Shown one piece after another: positions 9,165 to 19,040 of a stretch of 64,000 bases of DNA. The notes under the pieces are model-generated. The model saw only the letters and a list, made by a program, of their open reading frames with translations, ran no database searches and had not been told where the DNA came from. A program made the translations under genes and the position numbers. The DNA lies in contig NZ_VLKG01000008.1 of assembly GCF_007830255.1 (NCBI RefSeq), positions 72,537 to 136,536 on the forward strand. Reading direction: 5' to 3'. The stretch comes from Azomonas agilis. GTDB lineage: Bacteria; Pseudomonadota; Gammaproteobacteria; Pseudomonadales; Pseudomonadaceae. Position 1 is the stretch's first letter. Each line of letters starts with the position of its first letter.

Positions 9165-10541
9165 TTAAACCGTGTGTAAGTACCAGTTGTATTCCAGATC
9201 GGAAATAGAGTGTTCAAACTCGGCTAACTCACTTTCTTTACAAGCCACAAACACATCAATGTAATCGGGGCTGATGTATTGGGCCATAATTTCGCTGTCA
9301 TCCAGTAAGCGCACGGCATCCCTTAGGTTACTGGGCAGGCTGGGTTCTACTTGTTCGTAGGAATTACCTTGAATCGGCTCTGTGGGTTCGATTTGGTTGG
9401 TAAGGCCGTGATGAATACCGGCGAGTACGGCGGCCATCATCAAATAGGGGTTGGCATCGGCTCCCGCGACGCGGTGCTCAATGCGAATGGCTTCCGCGCT
9501 ATCGGTGGGCACGCGCAAGGCTACGGTGCGGTTATCTAAGCCCCAGCAGGGCGCGTTAGGTACATAAAACTGAGCCCCAAAGCGGCGGTAGGAGTTCACG
9601 TTCGGGCATAAAAAGGCCATCGAAGCGGCCATCGTCTGTTGCAGTCCACCAATGGCGTGGCGCAGGGTGGCGTGATGTTCAGGGTCTTCGGAGGAAAAGA
9701 TGTTCTGGCCGTTGTGATCCAAGATGGAAATATGCAGATGCAGCCCATTCCCCGCCTGACCCGGATAGGGTTTGGCCATAAAGGTGGTGTCCATCTCGTG
9801 GTCGTAGGCGATGTTTTTCACCAGCCGCTTGAGCAGCACCGCATAGTCACAGGCTTTAATGGCATCTTCAACGTGGTGCAGATTGACCTCAAACTGGGCC
9901 GGAGCACTTTCCTTAACGATGGCATCCGCTGGAATACCCTGTTCCCGCGCGCCTTCTAGGATGTCTTGCAGGCAGTCCACGTACTCGTCCAGATCATCAA
10001 TCAGATACACCTGTGTCGAATGCGGACGCTTGCCGGAAATAGGTGAGCGCGGTGGCTGTGGGCGGCCATTCACGTTTTCCTGATCAATCAGGTAGAACTC
10101 CAGTTCAAAGGCGGCACATAGGGTTAGCCCCAGTTCACTAAAGCGGTTCACCACTTGGCGTAATACTTCGCGCGGGTCGGCAAAGAAGGGCGCGCCATCG
10201 CGCTCGTGCATGGTCATCAGCAATTGCGCGGTGGGGCGTTTTTGCCACGGCTCTTTGCTTAGGGTGTCGGCGATGGGTAAGCAGATGCGGTCAGAGTCAC
10301 CGATGTCTAAGCCCAAACCGGAGCTTTCCACCGTGATGCCATTGATATTAAGGGCGAATAAGGAGGCGGGCAGGTTAATACCCTTTTCATAAACCTTGTG
10401 CAAACTGTTGCGCTCGATGCGCTTGCCACGCACTACGCCATTCATATCGGCGATCAGCAGGTCGATGAATTGGACTTCCGGGTGCGCCCTGAGGAAGTCG
10501 TTCGCCTCATTGAGCTGGACGACGCGGGGATGGGCTGACAT
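9165..10541 (-). CDS. spuI: Glutamine synthetase family protein, probable gamma-glutamylpolyamine synthetase (SpuI type)
   Basis: The 458-residue protein (ATG at 10541, AAGGTG six bases upstream; a GTG three codons earlier is less likely) has the glutamine synthetase fold: a metal-ligand motif FELEFYL, NGLHLHIS and GADANPYL. It is divergent from biosynthetic GlnA and lacks the usual adenylylation region. Such proteins ligate glutamate to putrescine or another amine in the gamma-glutamylated polyamine pathway. It is divergent from spuA-spuB-spuD-spuF, the arrangement I recall for the Pseudomonas spu locus. The exact amine used by this paralogue, as against SpuB, cannot be read. Confidence 0.85.
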   Translation of the reverse strand: MSAHPRVVQLNEANDFLRAHPEVQFIDLLIADMNGVVRGKRIERNSLHKVYEKGINLPASLFALNINGITVESSGLGLDIGDSDRICLPIADTLSKEPWQKRPTAQLLMTMHERDGAPFFADPREVLRQVVNRFSELGLTLCAAFELEFYLIDQENVNGRPQPPRSPISGKRPHSTQVYLIDDLDEYVDCLQDILEGAREQGIPADAIVKESAPAQFEVNLHHVEDAIKACDYAVLLKRLVKNIAYDHEMDTTFMAKPYPGQAGNGLHLHISILDHNGQNIFSSEDPEHHATLRHAIGGLQQTMAASMAFLCPNVNSYRRFGAQFYVPNAPCWGLDNRTVALRVPTDSAEAIRIEHRVAGADANPYLMMAAVLAGIHHGLTNQIEPTEPIQGNSYEQVEPSLPSNLRDAVRLLDDSEIMAQYISPDYIDVFVACKESELAEFEHSISDLEYNWYLHTV

Positions 10542-10783
10542 GGTGAACACCTTGGGTCTTGTTGAAAATTTTAATCAATTCATGGTCTTTAGGCAGTCAA
10601 TCGGAAAGCGGTTGGGCTGTCAATAGCGCGAATTTCTCTCCCAGAGTAGCGAATAGGTCGGGAATATAGGCTTTAATGGAGGATGGGGATTATTCCAAAC
10701 CCAATCAAGCTGTTAGAGGGTTGTAAGAAAAATTGAACAGGTCTAGCCTCCTGATATCTCCATGGCAATGAGAGCCCTAAGCT
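10542..10783. promoter_or_regulatory. Divergent promoter region of the polyamine locus
   Basis: This 242-base gap separates spuI (minus) from spuA (plus), so promoters for both directions must lie here. I found no convincing sigma-54 element or clear operator palindrome. No regulator gene is adjacent. Part of the gap (about 10700-10760) is AT-rich. Confidence 0.5.
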
Positions 10784-11551
10784 ATGTCACATCTGCCACT
10801 GATTGGTGTCTCTGCATGCACCTCCCTAGTCGGGAAACATCTGTTTCACATTGCAGGCGATAAATACCTACAGGCTGCTGCATTGGCCGGATGGCCGGTG
10901 ATCATTCCAGCCCTGGGCACCCATTTGGAGGTAGAGGATTTATTGGCGCATCTGGATGCCGTGCTTTTTACCGGCTCTCCATCCAATGTAGACCCCTCGC
11001 ATTACCAAGGCGCTCAACCGGGCGTTGGCCCTCATGATCCGGCTCGTGACCATACCAGCCTAGCCCTAATTCGCGCTGCTGTGGCTTTGGGTGTACCTAT
11101 TTTGGGTATTTGCCGAGGCTTTCAAGAAATGAATGTAGCCTTTGGCGGCAGTTTGCACCAGAAAGTCCATGAAGCTGGCCCCTATCAAGACCATCGAGAA
11201 GAACCCGACGAGACTTTAGAAGTGCAATACGGCCCCAGTCACGAGGTACAGATTGAGCCCGGTGGCCTGTTGGAGCGCATTGGCTTGCCCGAGCAGATCA
11301 GGGTGAACTCCTTGCACGGGCAAGGCGTGGATCGTCTGGGTGCTGGATTACGGGTTGAAGCCCGCGCCCCCGATGCTTTGATCGAAGCCTTTAGCCTCGA
11401 CCGAGCCGATCGTTTTGCCCTCGGCGTGCAGTGGCATCCTGAGTGGCAGGTACAGAGCAATCCTCACTATCAGGTCATTTTTCAGGCCTTTGCCCGCGCA
11501 GCACAGCGGCGGGTGGAACAACGGCGTATCGCTACAGGGAGTCGGATATGA
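10784..11551 (+). CDS. spuA: Gamma-glutamyl-GABA hydrolase (class I glutamine amidotransferase-like)
   Basis: The 255-residue peptidase C26 enzyme has the nucleophile elbow LGICRGFQE with C110, and the His/Glu partners in VQWHPEW (H218, E220). It resembles PuuD/SpuA and should release GABA or a related amino acid from its gamma-glutamyl conjugate after amine oxidation, in the cytoplasm. It overlaps spuB by four bases (ATGA). It is the first gene of the plus-strand polyamine operon. The triad is intact and the length is typical. Confidence 0.88.
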   Translation: MSHLPLIGVSACTSLVGKHLFHIAGDKYLQAAALAGWPVIIPALGTHLEVEDLLAHLDAVLFTGSPSNVDPSHYQGAQPGVGPHDPARDHTSLALIRAAVALGVPILGICRGFQEMNVAFGGSLHQKVHEAGPYQDHREEPDETLEVQYGPSHEVQIEPGGLLERIGLPEQIRVNSLHGQGVDRLGAGLRVEARAPDALIEAFSLDRADRFALGVQWHPEWQVQSNPHYQVIFQAFARAAQRRVEQRRIATGSRI

Positions 11552-12903
11552 GCGCCCATTTTGAACAGCTTGCGTTGTGGCTGAAGGAGCATCGCATCAC
11601 CGAAGTGGAGTGCGCGATCAGCGATTTAACCGGCATTGCACGGGGCAAAATTTCCCCCACCACCAAGTTTGTGCTGGAACGCGGCATGCGGCTGCCGGAA
11701 AGCGTGTTGCTGCAAACCGTGACCGGCGACTACGTTGAGGAAGAACTCTATGATCAGTTGATCAATCCGGCTGATGTGGATATGTTCTGCCGCCCTGATC
11801 CTAATGCCGTGTATACCGTGCCTTGGGCCGTAGAGCCCACCGCCTTGGTGATCCACGATACCTACGATAAAGCCGGTCAGCCGATGGAGCTGTCGCCGCG
11901 CAATCTGCTCAAACGGGTGCTGGATTTATACGAGCAAAAAGGCTGGCAGCCGGTGGTCGCGCCGGAGATGGAGTTTTATCTGACCTGCCGCTGTGAAGAC
12001 CCTGACTTGCCCCTGCGCGCGCCTGTGGGCCGTTCCGGGCGGCAGGAGACGGGGCGGCAATCCTTCTCCATTGATGCGGCCAATGAATTCGATCCTCTGT
12101 TTGAGGATATGTACGACTGGTGCGAAGCCCAAGGCTTGGATTTGGATACCCTGATCCATGAGGAAGGCACCGCGCAGATGGAAATTAACTTCCGGCACGG
12201 CAACCCGCTGCATCTGGCGGATCAGATTTTGGTGTTTAAGCGCACCATGCGCGAAGCAGCACTCAAGCACAACGTAGCCGCCACCTTTATGGCCAAACCC
12301 ATGACCGGCGAGCCCGGTAGCGCTATGCACCTGCACCAAAGCGTGTTGGATCACGAAGGGCAGAGTATTTTCTCCAATCCTGACGGCAGCATGAGTGCCC
12401 TATTTTTGCACCACATCGGTGGCTTGCAGAAATACATCCCTGAGTTGCTGCCGCTGTTTGCGCCCAATGTGAACTCCTTTCGCCGCTTTCAGCCGGGAAC
12501 TTCTGCGCCGGTCAATGTGGAGTGGGGCGAGGAAAATCGTACTGTCGGCCTGCGGGTTCCCTCATCGGATCCGCAAAACCGGCGGGTGGAAAACCGTCTG
12601 CCCGGTGCCGATGCCAACCCCTATTTAGCCATTGCCGCCAGTCTGTTGTGTGGCTATATCGGCATGGTAGAAGGCTTGGAGCCCAAAGCGCCGGTGCAGG
12701 GGCGTGGCCATGAGCAACGCAATCTGCGTTTGCCCCTATCTCTTAGGGATGCTTTGGAGCGCATGGAGCAATGCGCGGCCTTAGTGCCCTATTTAGGCGC
12801 TAAATTCATTACCGGCTATGTCGCGGTGAAGCGGGCAGAGCAGGAAAACTACCACCGAATCATCAGCTCTTGGGAACGGGAGTTCCTGATGTTGTCCGTG
12901 TAA
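11548..12903 (+). CDS. spuB: Glutamine synthetase family protein, probable gamma-glutamylputrescine synthetase (SpuB/PuuA type)
   Basis: The frame is open upstream to 11443, but the ATG at 11548, overlapping the spuA stop as ATGA, gives a 451-residue protein beginning MSAHFEQL and matches the family length. Motifs include an EMEFYL metal-ligand strand, GSAMHLHQS, NRTVGLRVP and GADANPYLAI. It would ligate L-glutamate to putrescine or another diamine using ATP. With spuI it makes two divergent GS-like paralogues at one locus. The coupled start places it in one operon with spuA. Confidence 0.88.
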   Translation: MSAHFEQLALWLKEHRITEVECAISDLTGIARGKISPTTKFVLERGMRLPESVLLQTVTGDYVEEELYDQLINPADVDMFCRPDPNAVYTVPWAVEPTALVIHDTYDKAGQPMELSPRNLLKRVLDLYEQKGWQPVVAPEMEFYLTCRCEDPDLPLRAPVGRSGRQETGRQSFSIDAANEFDPLFEDMYDWCEAQGLDLDTLIHEEGTAQMEINFRHGNPLHLADQILVFKRTMREAALKHNVAATFMAKPMTGEPGSAMHLHQSVLDHEGQSIFSNPDGSMSALFLHHIGGLQKYIPELLPLFAPNVNSFRRFQPGTSAPVNVEWGEENRTVGLRVPSSDPQNRRVENRLPGADANPYLAIAASLLCGYIGMVEGLEPKAPVQGRGHEQRNLRLPLSLRDALERMEQCAALVPYLGAKFITGYVAVKRAEQENYHRIISSWEREFLMLSV

Positions 12904-12930
12904 GGAGTGGTGCTCCCGGTGTTTGGATGA

Positions 12931-14121
<1,191 letters not shown>

Positions 14122-14130
14122 TGCGCGTTA

Positions 14131-14162
14131 AGGAGCAGTGACGGCCATCGCTAACTGCTCCT
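14131..14162 (+). terminator. Intercistronic hairpin between spuD and spuF
   Basis: AGGAGCAGT (14131-14139) pairs perfectly with ACTGCTCCT (14154-14162) across a 14-base loop. There is no strong T tract, so it may be a partial terminator or a 3' stabilising stem that favours binding-protein over ATPase expression, as is common in ABC operons. Confidence 0.5.
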
Positions 14163-14228
14163 CTTGCATTCTGGGATTTTTTACCCTAAACACCCGCTCA
14201 ATCTGACCACATCTTTGGGAGTCTGCGC

Positions 14229-15380
14229 ATGGCTGTTGCCTCCAGCGCCTATAAAAAAGCCCTGACCGGCGAAAGCCAAGACCGGCAGGTTTTGTTGAAT
14301 ATTCAGCACATCACCAAACAATACGCTGAGGTGGTGGCGGTACAGGACATCTCCCTGGAGATTCATCAGGGTGAGATTTTTGCTCTGTTGGGCGGATCGG
14401 GCTCGGGTAAGTCCACCCTGTTGCGTATGTTGGCGGGCTTTGAACAGCCGACTCAGGGGCGTATTTTTCTGGACGGCCAAGACATTACCGATCTGCCGCC
14501 CTATGAGCGGCCCATCAATATGATGTTTCAGTCCTACGCGCTGTTTCCCCACATGACGGTGGAGCAAAACATTGCCTTTGGTTTGAAACAGGATCGCTTG
14601 CCTAGAGCCGAAATCGCCGCACGGGTGGCGGAAATGCTCAAGCTGGTGCACATGGAGGCCTATGCCCAGCGCAAACCTCATCAGTTATCGGGCGGACAGC
14701 GGCAACGAGTGGCTTTAGCGCGCTCCTTAGCCAAACGCCCCAAACTCCTGTTACTGGATGAGCCGATGGGCGCTTTGGATAAAAAGCTGCGCTCCCAGAT
14801 GCAACTGGAGCTGGTGCAAATCATCGAGCGCGTGGGTGTGACCTGCGTGATGGTGACTCACGATCAAGAAGAAGCCATGACTATGGCCGCGCGCTTGGCC
14901 ATCATGAACCAAGGCAGCATCGCCCAAGTGGGCAGCCCGATGGATATTTACGAAACACCGGCTAACCGCTTGGTGTGTGAATTCATCGGCAACGTCAATC
15001 TGTTTGAGGGTGAGCTGATTGAGGATCTACAGGATCACGCCATCATCCAGTGTCCGCAACTGGAGCGCCCGATCTATGTAGGACATGGCATCAGCACCCG
15101 CGCGGAGGAAAAGCACGTCACCTACGCCCTACGCCCTGAAAAACTGCTGATGAGCTTAGAAGCTCCCGCCTTGGAGTATCCGGACTACAACTGGACCACC
15201 GGCGTAGTACAGGACATTGCCTATTTGGGTGGGCATTCGGTGTATTACGTGCGTTTGGCATCGGGCGTGGTGGTGCAGGCTTTTTTAGCCAACGCTGAGC
15301 GTCATGTACAAAGGCCGACTTGGGAGGATCAGGTGTATTTATCTTGGCTGAGTGACAGCGGAATAGTGCTGCATTCTTAG
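14229..15380 (+). CDS. spuF: Polyamine ABC transporter ATP-binding protein
   Basis: The 383-residue ATPase has Walker A GGSGSGKST (about 55-63), the signature LSGGQRQRVALARSL (about 153) and Walker B LLLLDEP (about 173), then a C-terminal TOBE-like domain. It resembles PotG/PotA/SpuF and would energise polyamine import together with a periplasmic binding protein and two membrane subunits. No permease gene follows; the next gene is a convergent acetyltransferase. The start ATG is preceded by GGGAG. The missing partners must be elsewhere if the protein works as a transporter. Confidence 0.88.
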   Translation: MAVASSAYKKALTGESQDRQVLLNIQHITKQYAEVVAVQDISLEIHQGEIFALLGGSGSGKSTLLRMLAGFEQPTQGRIFLDGQDITDLPPYERPINMMFQSYALFPHMTVEQNIAFGLKQDRLPRAEIAARVAEMLKLVHMEAYAQRKPHQLSGGQRQRVALARSLAKRPKLLLLDEPMGALDKKLRSQMQLELVQIIERVGVTCVMVTHDQEEAMTMAARLAIMNQGSIAQVGSPMDIYETPANRLVCEFIGNVNLFEGELIEDLQDHAIIQCPQLERPIYVGHGISTRAEEKHVTYALRPEKLLMSLEAPALEYPDYNWTTGVVQDIAYLGGHSVYYVRLASGVVVQAFLANAERHVQRPTWEDQVYLSWLSDSGIVLHS

Positions 15381-15389
15381 CGGAGGATT

Positions 15390-15420
15390 GCCCCGTCGTT
15401 CACGCAAGTAAAGGCGGGGC
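15390..15420. terminator. Hairpin between convergent spuF and GNAT genes
   Basis: GCCCCGTC (15390-15397) pairs with GGCGGGGC (15413-15420) with one G-U pair, across a 15-base loop. No T run follows. Its place between two convergent stops suggests a shared terminator. Confidence 0.45.
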
Positions 15421-15433
15421 GTATCTGAGTCAA

Positions 15434-16294
15434 TTAACCCAGTTCAAAGGATGTAATGCCGAAAATCTTGTGCAAAGGCATGGGCGGAACGGCTGAGGTA
15501 TACATGCGCGCTGTTTCAAAAGACGGCGACATCCCCAGTTTTTTGGCCATATCCAGCGCTTGAATATTCACCTCGGGGATATCCAAAAAGATATCAGAAC
15601 CCTCGGGCAGGTTATGGGTGAGTGCCGTAAAAAGCTCAAGGGCCAAATCAGGGTGTTCCGCATTCAAAGGGCCGATTTTAAAGCCTTGAACGCAGGCTCG
15701 AATGCAGCCGTAGCCTACAATCTTTGCCCCGTCTAAGATGACCAAGGTATGCGTATGTTCTTGGTTAACCCAGTGCTTTAGAAAAGCCGATCGACGCTCA
15801 GGAAAGAAGGGATGGTCGTATTCCTCCAAATGGGAGAATTCAACTTCTTTAATGGAGCGAATATGCGCCGCAGGGGCTGGCGATTGGGTGGAGCGTCCGG
15901 CAAATCTTATATTGCGGTGGGCTAAGTTAAAGCCTGACTTTTTATAGTTCTCTTGCTGGGCCACAACGCCATCTAAGCCAATATTTCTTCCCTTAAGCGA
16001 TTGCATTGCCTCTTGCCAGAGTTTAAGGCCGTACCCTTGGCCTCTAAATTCTTCTTTGACGATATAAAGCCCAATAAAGCCAAAAGAGCTGCCATATTTA
16101 ACCGCCGAAATAGTGGCTATGGGCGTCGATCCGAGAGTACCGATTAAAAAGCCCCTAGGGTCAGCGGCATAGAAGGCGGTGGCATCTTGTAAACCGGGGT
16201 TCCAGCCTTCCTGTTTGGCCCATTGAATGGCTATGTTTAGCTCATCTTGGGACATAACGGACATTTTATAGTCTGAGCTGTTCGTCCGATCCAT
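15434..16294 (-). CDS. GNAT family N-acetyltransferase, two-domain
   Basis: The 286-residue protein starts at an ATG with AAGGGAG nearby. An N-terminal GNAT domain (about 10-130) shows GFIGLYIVKEEFRGQGYG, with the acetyl-CoA-binding RGQGYG loop. A second GNAT-like half follows (about 150-280: YGCIRACVQGFKIGPL and NLPEGSDIFLDIP), like the Acetyltransf_18 group. The substrate is unknown. It is transcribed alone, convergent to spuF and upstream of the TorF-like gene on the same strand. There is no signal peptide. Confidence 0.82.
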   Translation of the reverse strand: MDRTNSSDYKMSVMSQDELNIAIQWAKQEGWNPGLQDATAFYAADPRGFLIGTLGSTPIATISAVKYGSSFGFIGLYIVKEEFRGQGYGLKLWQEAMQSLKGRNIGLDGVVAQQENYKKSGFNLAHRNIRFAGRSTQSPAPAAHIRSIKEVEFSHLEEYDHPFFPERRSAFLKHWVNQEHTHTLVILDGAKIVGYGCIRACVQGFKIGPLNAEHPDLALELFTALTHNLPEGSDIFLDIPEVNIQALDMAKKLGMSPSFETARMYTSAVPPMPLHKIFGITSFELG

Positions 16295-16348
16295 AGTTTG
16301 ATACTCCCTTCAATATATTTATAGTTAGTGTGAATATTTCGTGTGGTA

Positions 16349-17041
16349 TTAAAAGCTAAATTGTAAGGCCACTTCTAAACGCTCCCCTCCTTGGTCTGGA
16401 AATAAGCTTTTTGCGGTGGAGTCTGTGGTATGGAAACTAGTACGCCATTCCAAGTTCGGCGTAATACTGCGAATAAGGCTTAGTTGGGCGTGGCCATAAC
16501 TATTGGCGTAGGAGTGATCTAACCAGTAATAACCTAACAGCCCCTCAAAGCGCCAGAGTGAATTAAAATAGGTACGTCCGCCTAGTTGTAAATAAGCCCC
16601 ATTTTCATCAGAAGCCATAACATCATCTGACCACCAAGCCGATAACCAGTAGTTTTGCTTCCAAGTAACAGTTCCCCCGAATTCAATCCAATTTAAATGA
16701 GGGCTGGTGGATGGGTAGCGATAATAAATACTATTAAGGTCAAGGCTCCAATCTGGGTTTAGGGCACCCGACCAACCCGCCGTAATATCCCATTCTGTAT
16801 TAGCGTCAGCGCCATCAAACTCCACGTTAGAACCCCAAACCGAGGCATACCAACCCGAGTCGGTGCTTAGTTTAAGGCTGCCCTGTACGGCGGGATCACC
16901 CCGTGTTTGTGAGGTGCCCCGCCAGACGTAATCGCTCGTGAGCGCGGCACTGCCGTTTACACTCAGGGCCCAAGCTTCGGCGGCAAGAGTCAGGCTAATT
17001 GCTGAGCTAAGCCATAATAGTGTTTTGTTTAATGCATACAT
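16349..17041 (-). CDS. TorF family putative porin (outer-membrane beta-barrel)
   Basis: The 230-residue protein has a signal peptide cleaved near A-L-A-E-A-W-A, then SVNGSAALTSDYVWRGTSQT, the hallmark start of the TorF/gcw_chp family. Alternating aromatic strands continue to a C-terminal F, typical of outer-membrane barrels. These proteins are predicted outer-membrane porins; the solute is not known. It is a single gene divergent from kdpA across a 291-base AT-rich region. The ribosome binding site is weak. Confidence 0.82.
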   Translation of the reverse strand: MYALNKTLLWLSSAISLTLAAEAWALSVNGSAALTSDYVWRGTSQTRGDPAVQGSLKLSTDSGWYASVWGSNVEFDGADANTEWDITAGWSGALNPDWSLDLNSIYYRYPSTSPHLNWIEFGGTVTWKQNYWLSAWWSDDVMASDENGAYLQLGGRTYFNSLWRFEGLLGYYWLDHSYANSYGHAQLSLIRSITPNLEWRTSFHTTDSTAKSLFPDQGGERLEVALQFSF

Positions 17042-17205
17042 AGTCTGTTATCCAGAGCAAAGTGTAGTGTTGTTATTTAGGCTAGTTGGATGCTTGTGGT
17101 ATGCAAATTTTTATAGAGTATCCCCTAAACTTTCTAGTTGTTAAATATCCCCAAGCGTAAATTAAAAATAAAAAATGCCCTATTAGAGACTTAGCTTGTT
17201 TTTAA

Positions 17206-17243
17206 TTTATACAGAAATTTTATTTTTACGCAATTTTTACGGG
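17206..17243 (+). promoter_or_regulatory. Candidate KdpE-binding AT-rich element upstream of kdpA
   Basis: This AT-rich stretch contains TTTATAC followed by two TTTTTAC blocks and GGGC, resembling the Escherichia coli KdpE target (TTTATA, TTTTACAC, then a GC-rich end). It lies about 90 bases before kdpA. The call is by resemblance only. The rest of 17042-17332 shows no gene; no kdpF-like reading frame is visible. Confidence 0.4.
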
Positions 17244-17332
17244 CTATTGTGAGTTGTTGACTCGTTTATTTACAAGCTGAATTCTAATAATAGCTATGCT
17301 TTGGTTTATCCACTTAATAGAGCATTTGTATC

Positions 17333-19030
17333 ATGGAACTTGAAGACTATGGGCTATTGCTGGGCTTTTTAGCCTGTGTATTGCTGCCTGCGCCTTTTTT
17401 GGGGCGTTATATGTTCCGGGTGATGGAGCGACAGCCTTTGTGGTTATCCAGCCACCTAGCGCCGGTTGAGCGCCTCGGTTATCGAGTCTTGGGCGTTGAG
17501 GCTGAAACGGAACAGAGCTGGCGTGCCTACGCCAAGGCTTTGTTGGGTTTTACCCTACTCAACATCCTTGTTCTGTTTGGGGTTTTGGTGAGCCAAGGGC
17601 ATTTACCCCTTAATCCACAGCAGGTATCGGGTCTGGAGTGGACTCTGGCGCTGAATACTGCTGTGAGTTTTGTCACCAATACCAACTGGCAAGCCTACAG
17701 CGGTGAGGCGAATCTATCCTACTTCAGTCAGATGCTGGGGTTGACGGTACAGAATTTTATCAGCCCGGCCATCGGCATTGCGGTGCTGGCAGTACTGTGT
17801 CGGGGATTAGCGCGTAAAACTACCCAAGCTTTAGGCAACTTTTGGGTGGATCTATGGCGCGTAATTTTGTACATCTTACTGCCCGCCTGCTTACTTCTAG
17901 CCCCTGTTCTGGTGTGGCTGGGCGTACCTCAGACTCTGGACTCTTATGCCACTGCCCTAACCTTGCAAGGGCAGGAGCAGCACATCCCCCTCGGCCCTGT
18001 CGCCAGCCAAGTGGCGATTAAGCAATTAGGAACCAACGGCGGTGGCTTTTTTGGCGTTAACTCAGCCCATCCTTTTGAAAACCCCAGTGCATGGAGCAAT
18101 CTGCTGGAGTTAGCAGCTATTTTGCTGATTCCGGCGGCTTTGGTGTTCACCTTTGGTGATTACGTGCGCGATCGCCGGCAAAGTTGGGCGCTGTTGGCCT
18201 GTATGTTGGTGCTGTTTATCGCCAGCTTAGGCTTAACCCTGTATGCCGAACACCGACCTAATCCTGCCTTGGTCGGCTTACCTGTGGAGCAAACAGGCTC
18301 CCTAGAGGGTAAAGAAAGCCGCTTTGGCGTTACAGGATCGGCTTTGTGGGCGGTGGCCACCACTACGGCTTCCAGTGGTTCCGTCAATGCCATGCACGAT
18401 AGCTTCAGCGCCTTGGGCGGCTTGGGGTTATTGGTCAATATGATGCTGGGCGAGGTGATTTTTGGCGGCGTGGGCGCAGGTCTATACGGCATGCTGCTGT
18501 GTGTGATGATTGCGGTGTTTTTAGCCGGTTTGATGATTGGGCGTACCCCAGAATACCTCGGTAAAAAATTAGAGGCGGTGGAAATCCGCTGGTTAGTGGC
18601 CAGTCTATTAGTGATGCCGGTGGGCGTGTTGGTGTTTACCGCCTTAGCGGTGAGCTTAGAGGGCCCTGCCAGTGCCATCAGCAATCCCGGCCCCCACGGT
18701 TTTAGCCAAATCCTCTATGCCTACACCTCGGCTACGGCCAATAACGGTTCCGCCTTTGCGGGGCTCTCAGCAAACACTCCTTTTCATAATCTGCTGCTGG
18801 CGCTGGCCATGTTGCTGGGGCGCTTGGGCTACATCCTGCCGGTGTTAGCTATTGCGGGCAGTCTGGGTGCGAAACGCTGTGCGCCTCCTGATAGCAATAG
18901 CCGCTTTCCGACCCACAGCCCGCTGTTCGTAGTGCTGTTGACGCTGAGCATTTTGGTGGTGAGTGGGCTGACCTTCCTGCCTGCTCTGGTTTTAGGCCCG
19001 CTGGCCGAACATCTGATTTCTGTGGGTTAA
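17333..19030 (+). CDS. kdpA: Potassium-transporting ATPase, potassium-binding subunit A
   Basis: The 565-residue inner-membrane channel subunit of the Kdp high-affinity K+ pump. The four selectivity-filter regions are all visible: [44 protein letters not shown] and [13 protein letters not shown]. About ten hydrophobic segments are present. It binds K+ from the periplasm for ATP-driven uptake by KdpB. It is first in kdpABC, ten bases before kdpB. The ATG has only a weak ribosome binding site. KdpF, a small peptide often encoded just upstream, is not seen. Confidence 0.97.
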   Translation: MELEDYGLLLGFLACVLLPAPFLGRYMFRVMERQPLWLSSHLAPVERLGYRVLGVEAETEQSWRAYAKALLGFTLLNILVLFGVLVSQGHLPLNPQQVSGLEWTLALNTAVSFVTNTNWQAYSGEANLSYFSQMLGLTVQNFISPAIGIAVLAVLCRGLARKTTQALGNFWVDLWRVILYILLPACLLLAPVLVWLGVPQTLDSYATALTLQGQEQHIPLGPVASQVAIKQLGTNGGGFFGVNSAHPFENPSAWSNLLELAAILLIPAALVFTFGDYVRDRRQSWALLACMLVLFIASLGLTLYAEHRPNPALVGLPVEQTGSLEGKESRFGVTGSALWAVATTTASSGSVNAMHDSFSALGGLGLLVNMMLGEVIFGGVGAGLYGMLLCVMIAVFLAGLMIGRTPEYLGKKLEAVEIRWLVASLLVMPVGVLVFTALAVSLEGPASAISNPGPHGFSQILYAYTSATANNGSAFAGLSANTPFHNLLLALAMLLGRLGYILPVLAIAGSLGAKRCAPPDSNSRFPTHSPLFVVLLTLSILVVSGLTFLPALVLGPLAEHLISVG

Positions 19031-19040
19031 GGGGCTGATC

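Noticed and set aside
10542-10783. Search for a sigma-54 element in the polyamine divergent promoter
   Set aside because: No TGG(C)-N10-GC pattern with correct spacing was found.
11443-11547. Upstream extension of the spuB frame
   Set aside because: It lies wholly within spuA, and the ATGA-coupled ATG at 11548 gives the conserved start.
17296-17343. 15-codon frame just before kdpA considered as kdpF
   Set aside because: Far shorter than KdpF, does not show the usual single-helix pattern, and overlaps the kdpA start.
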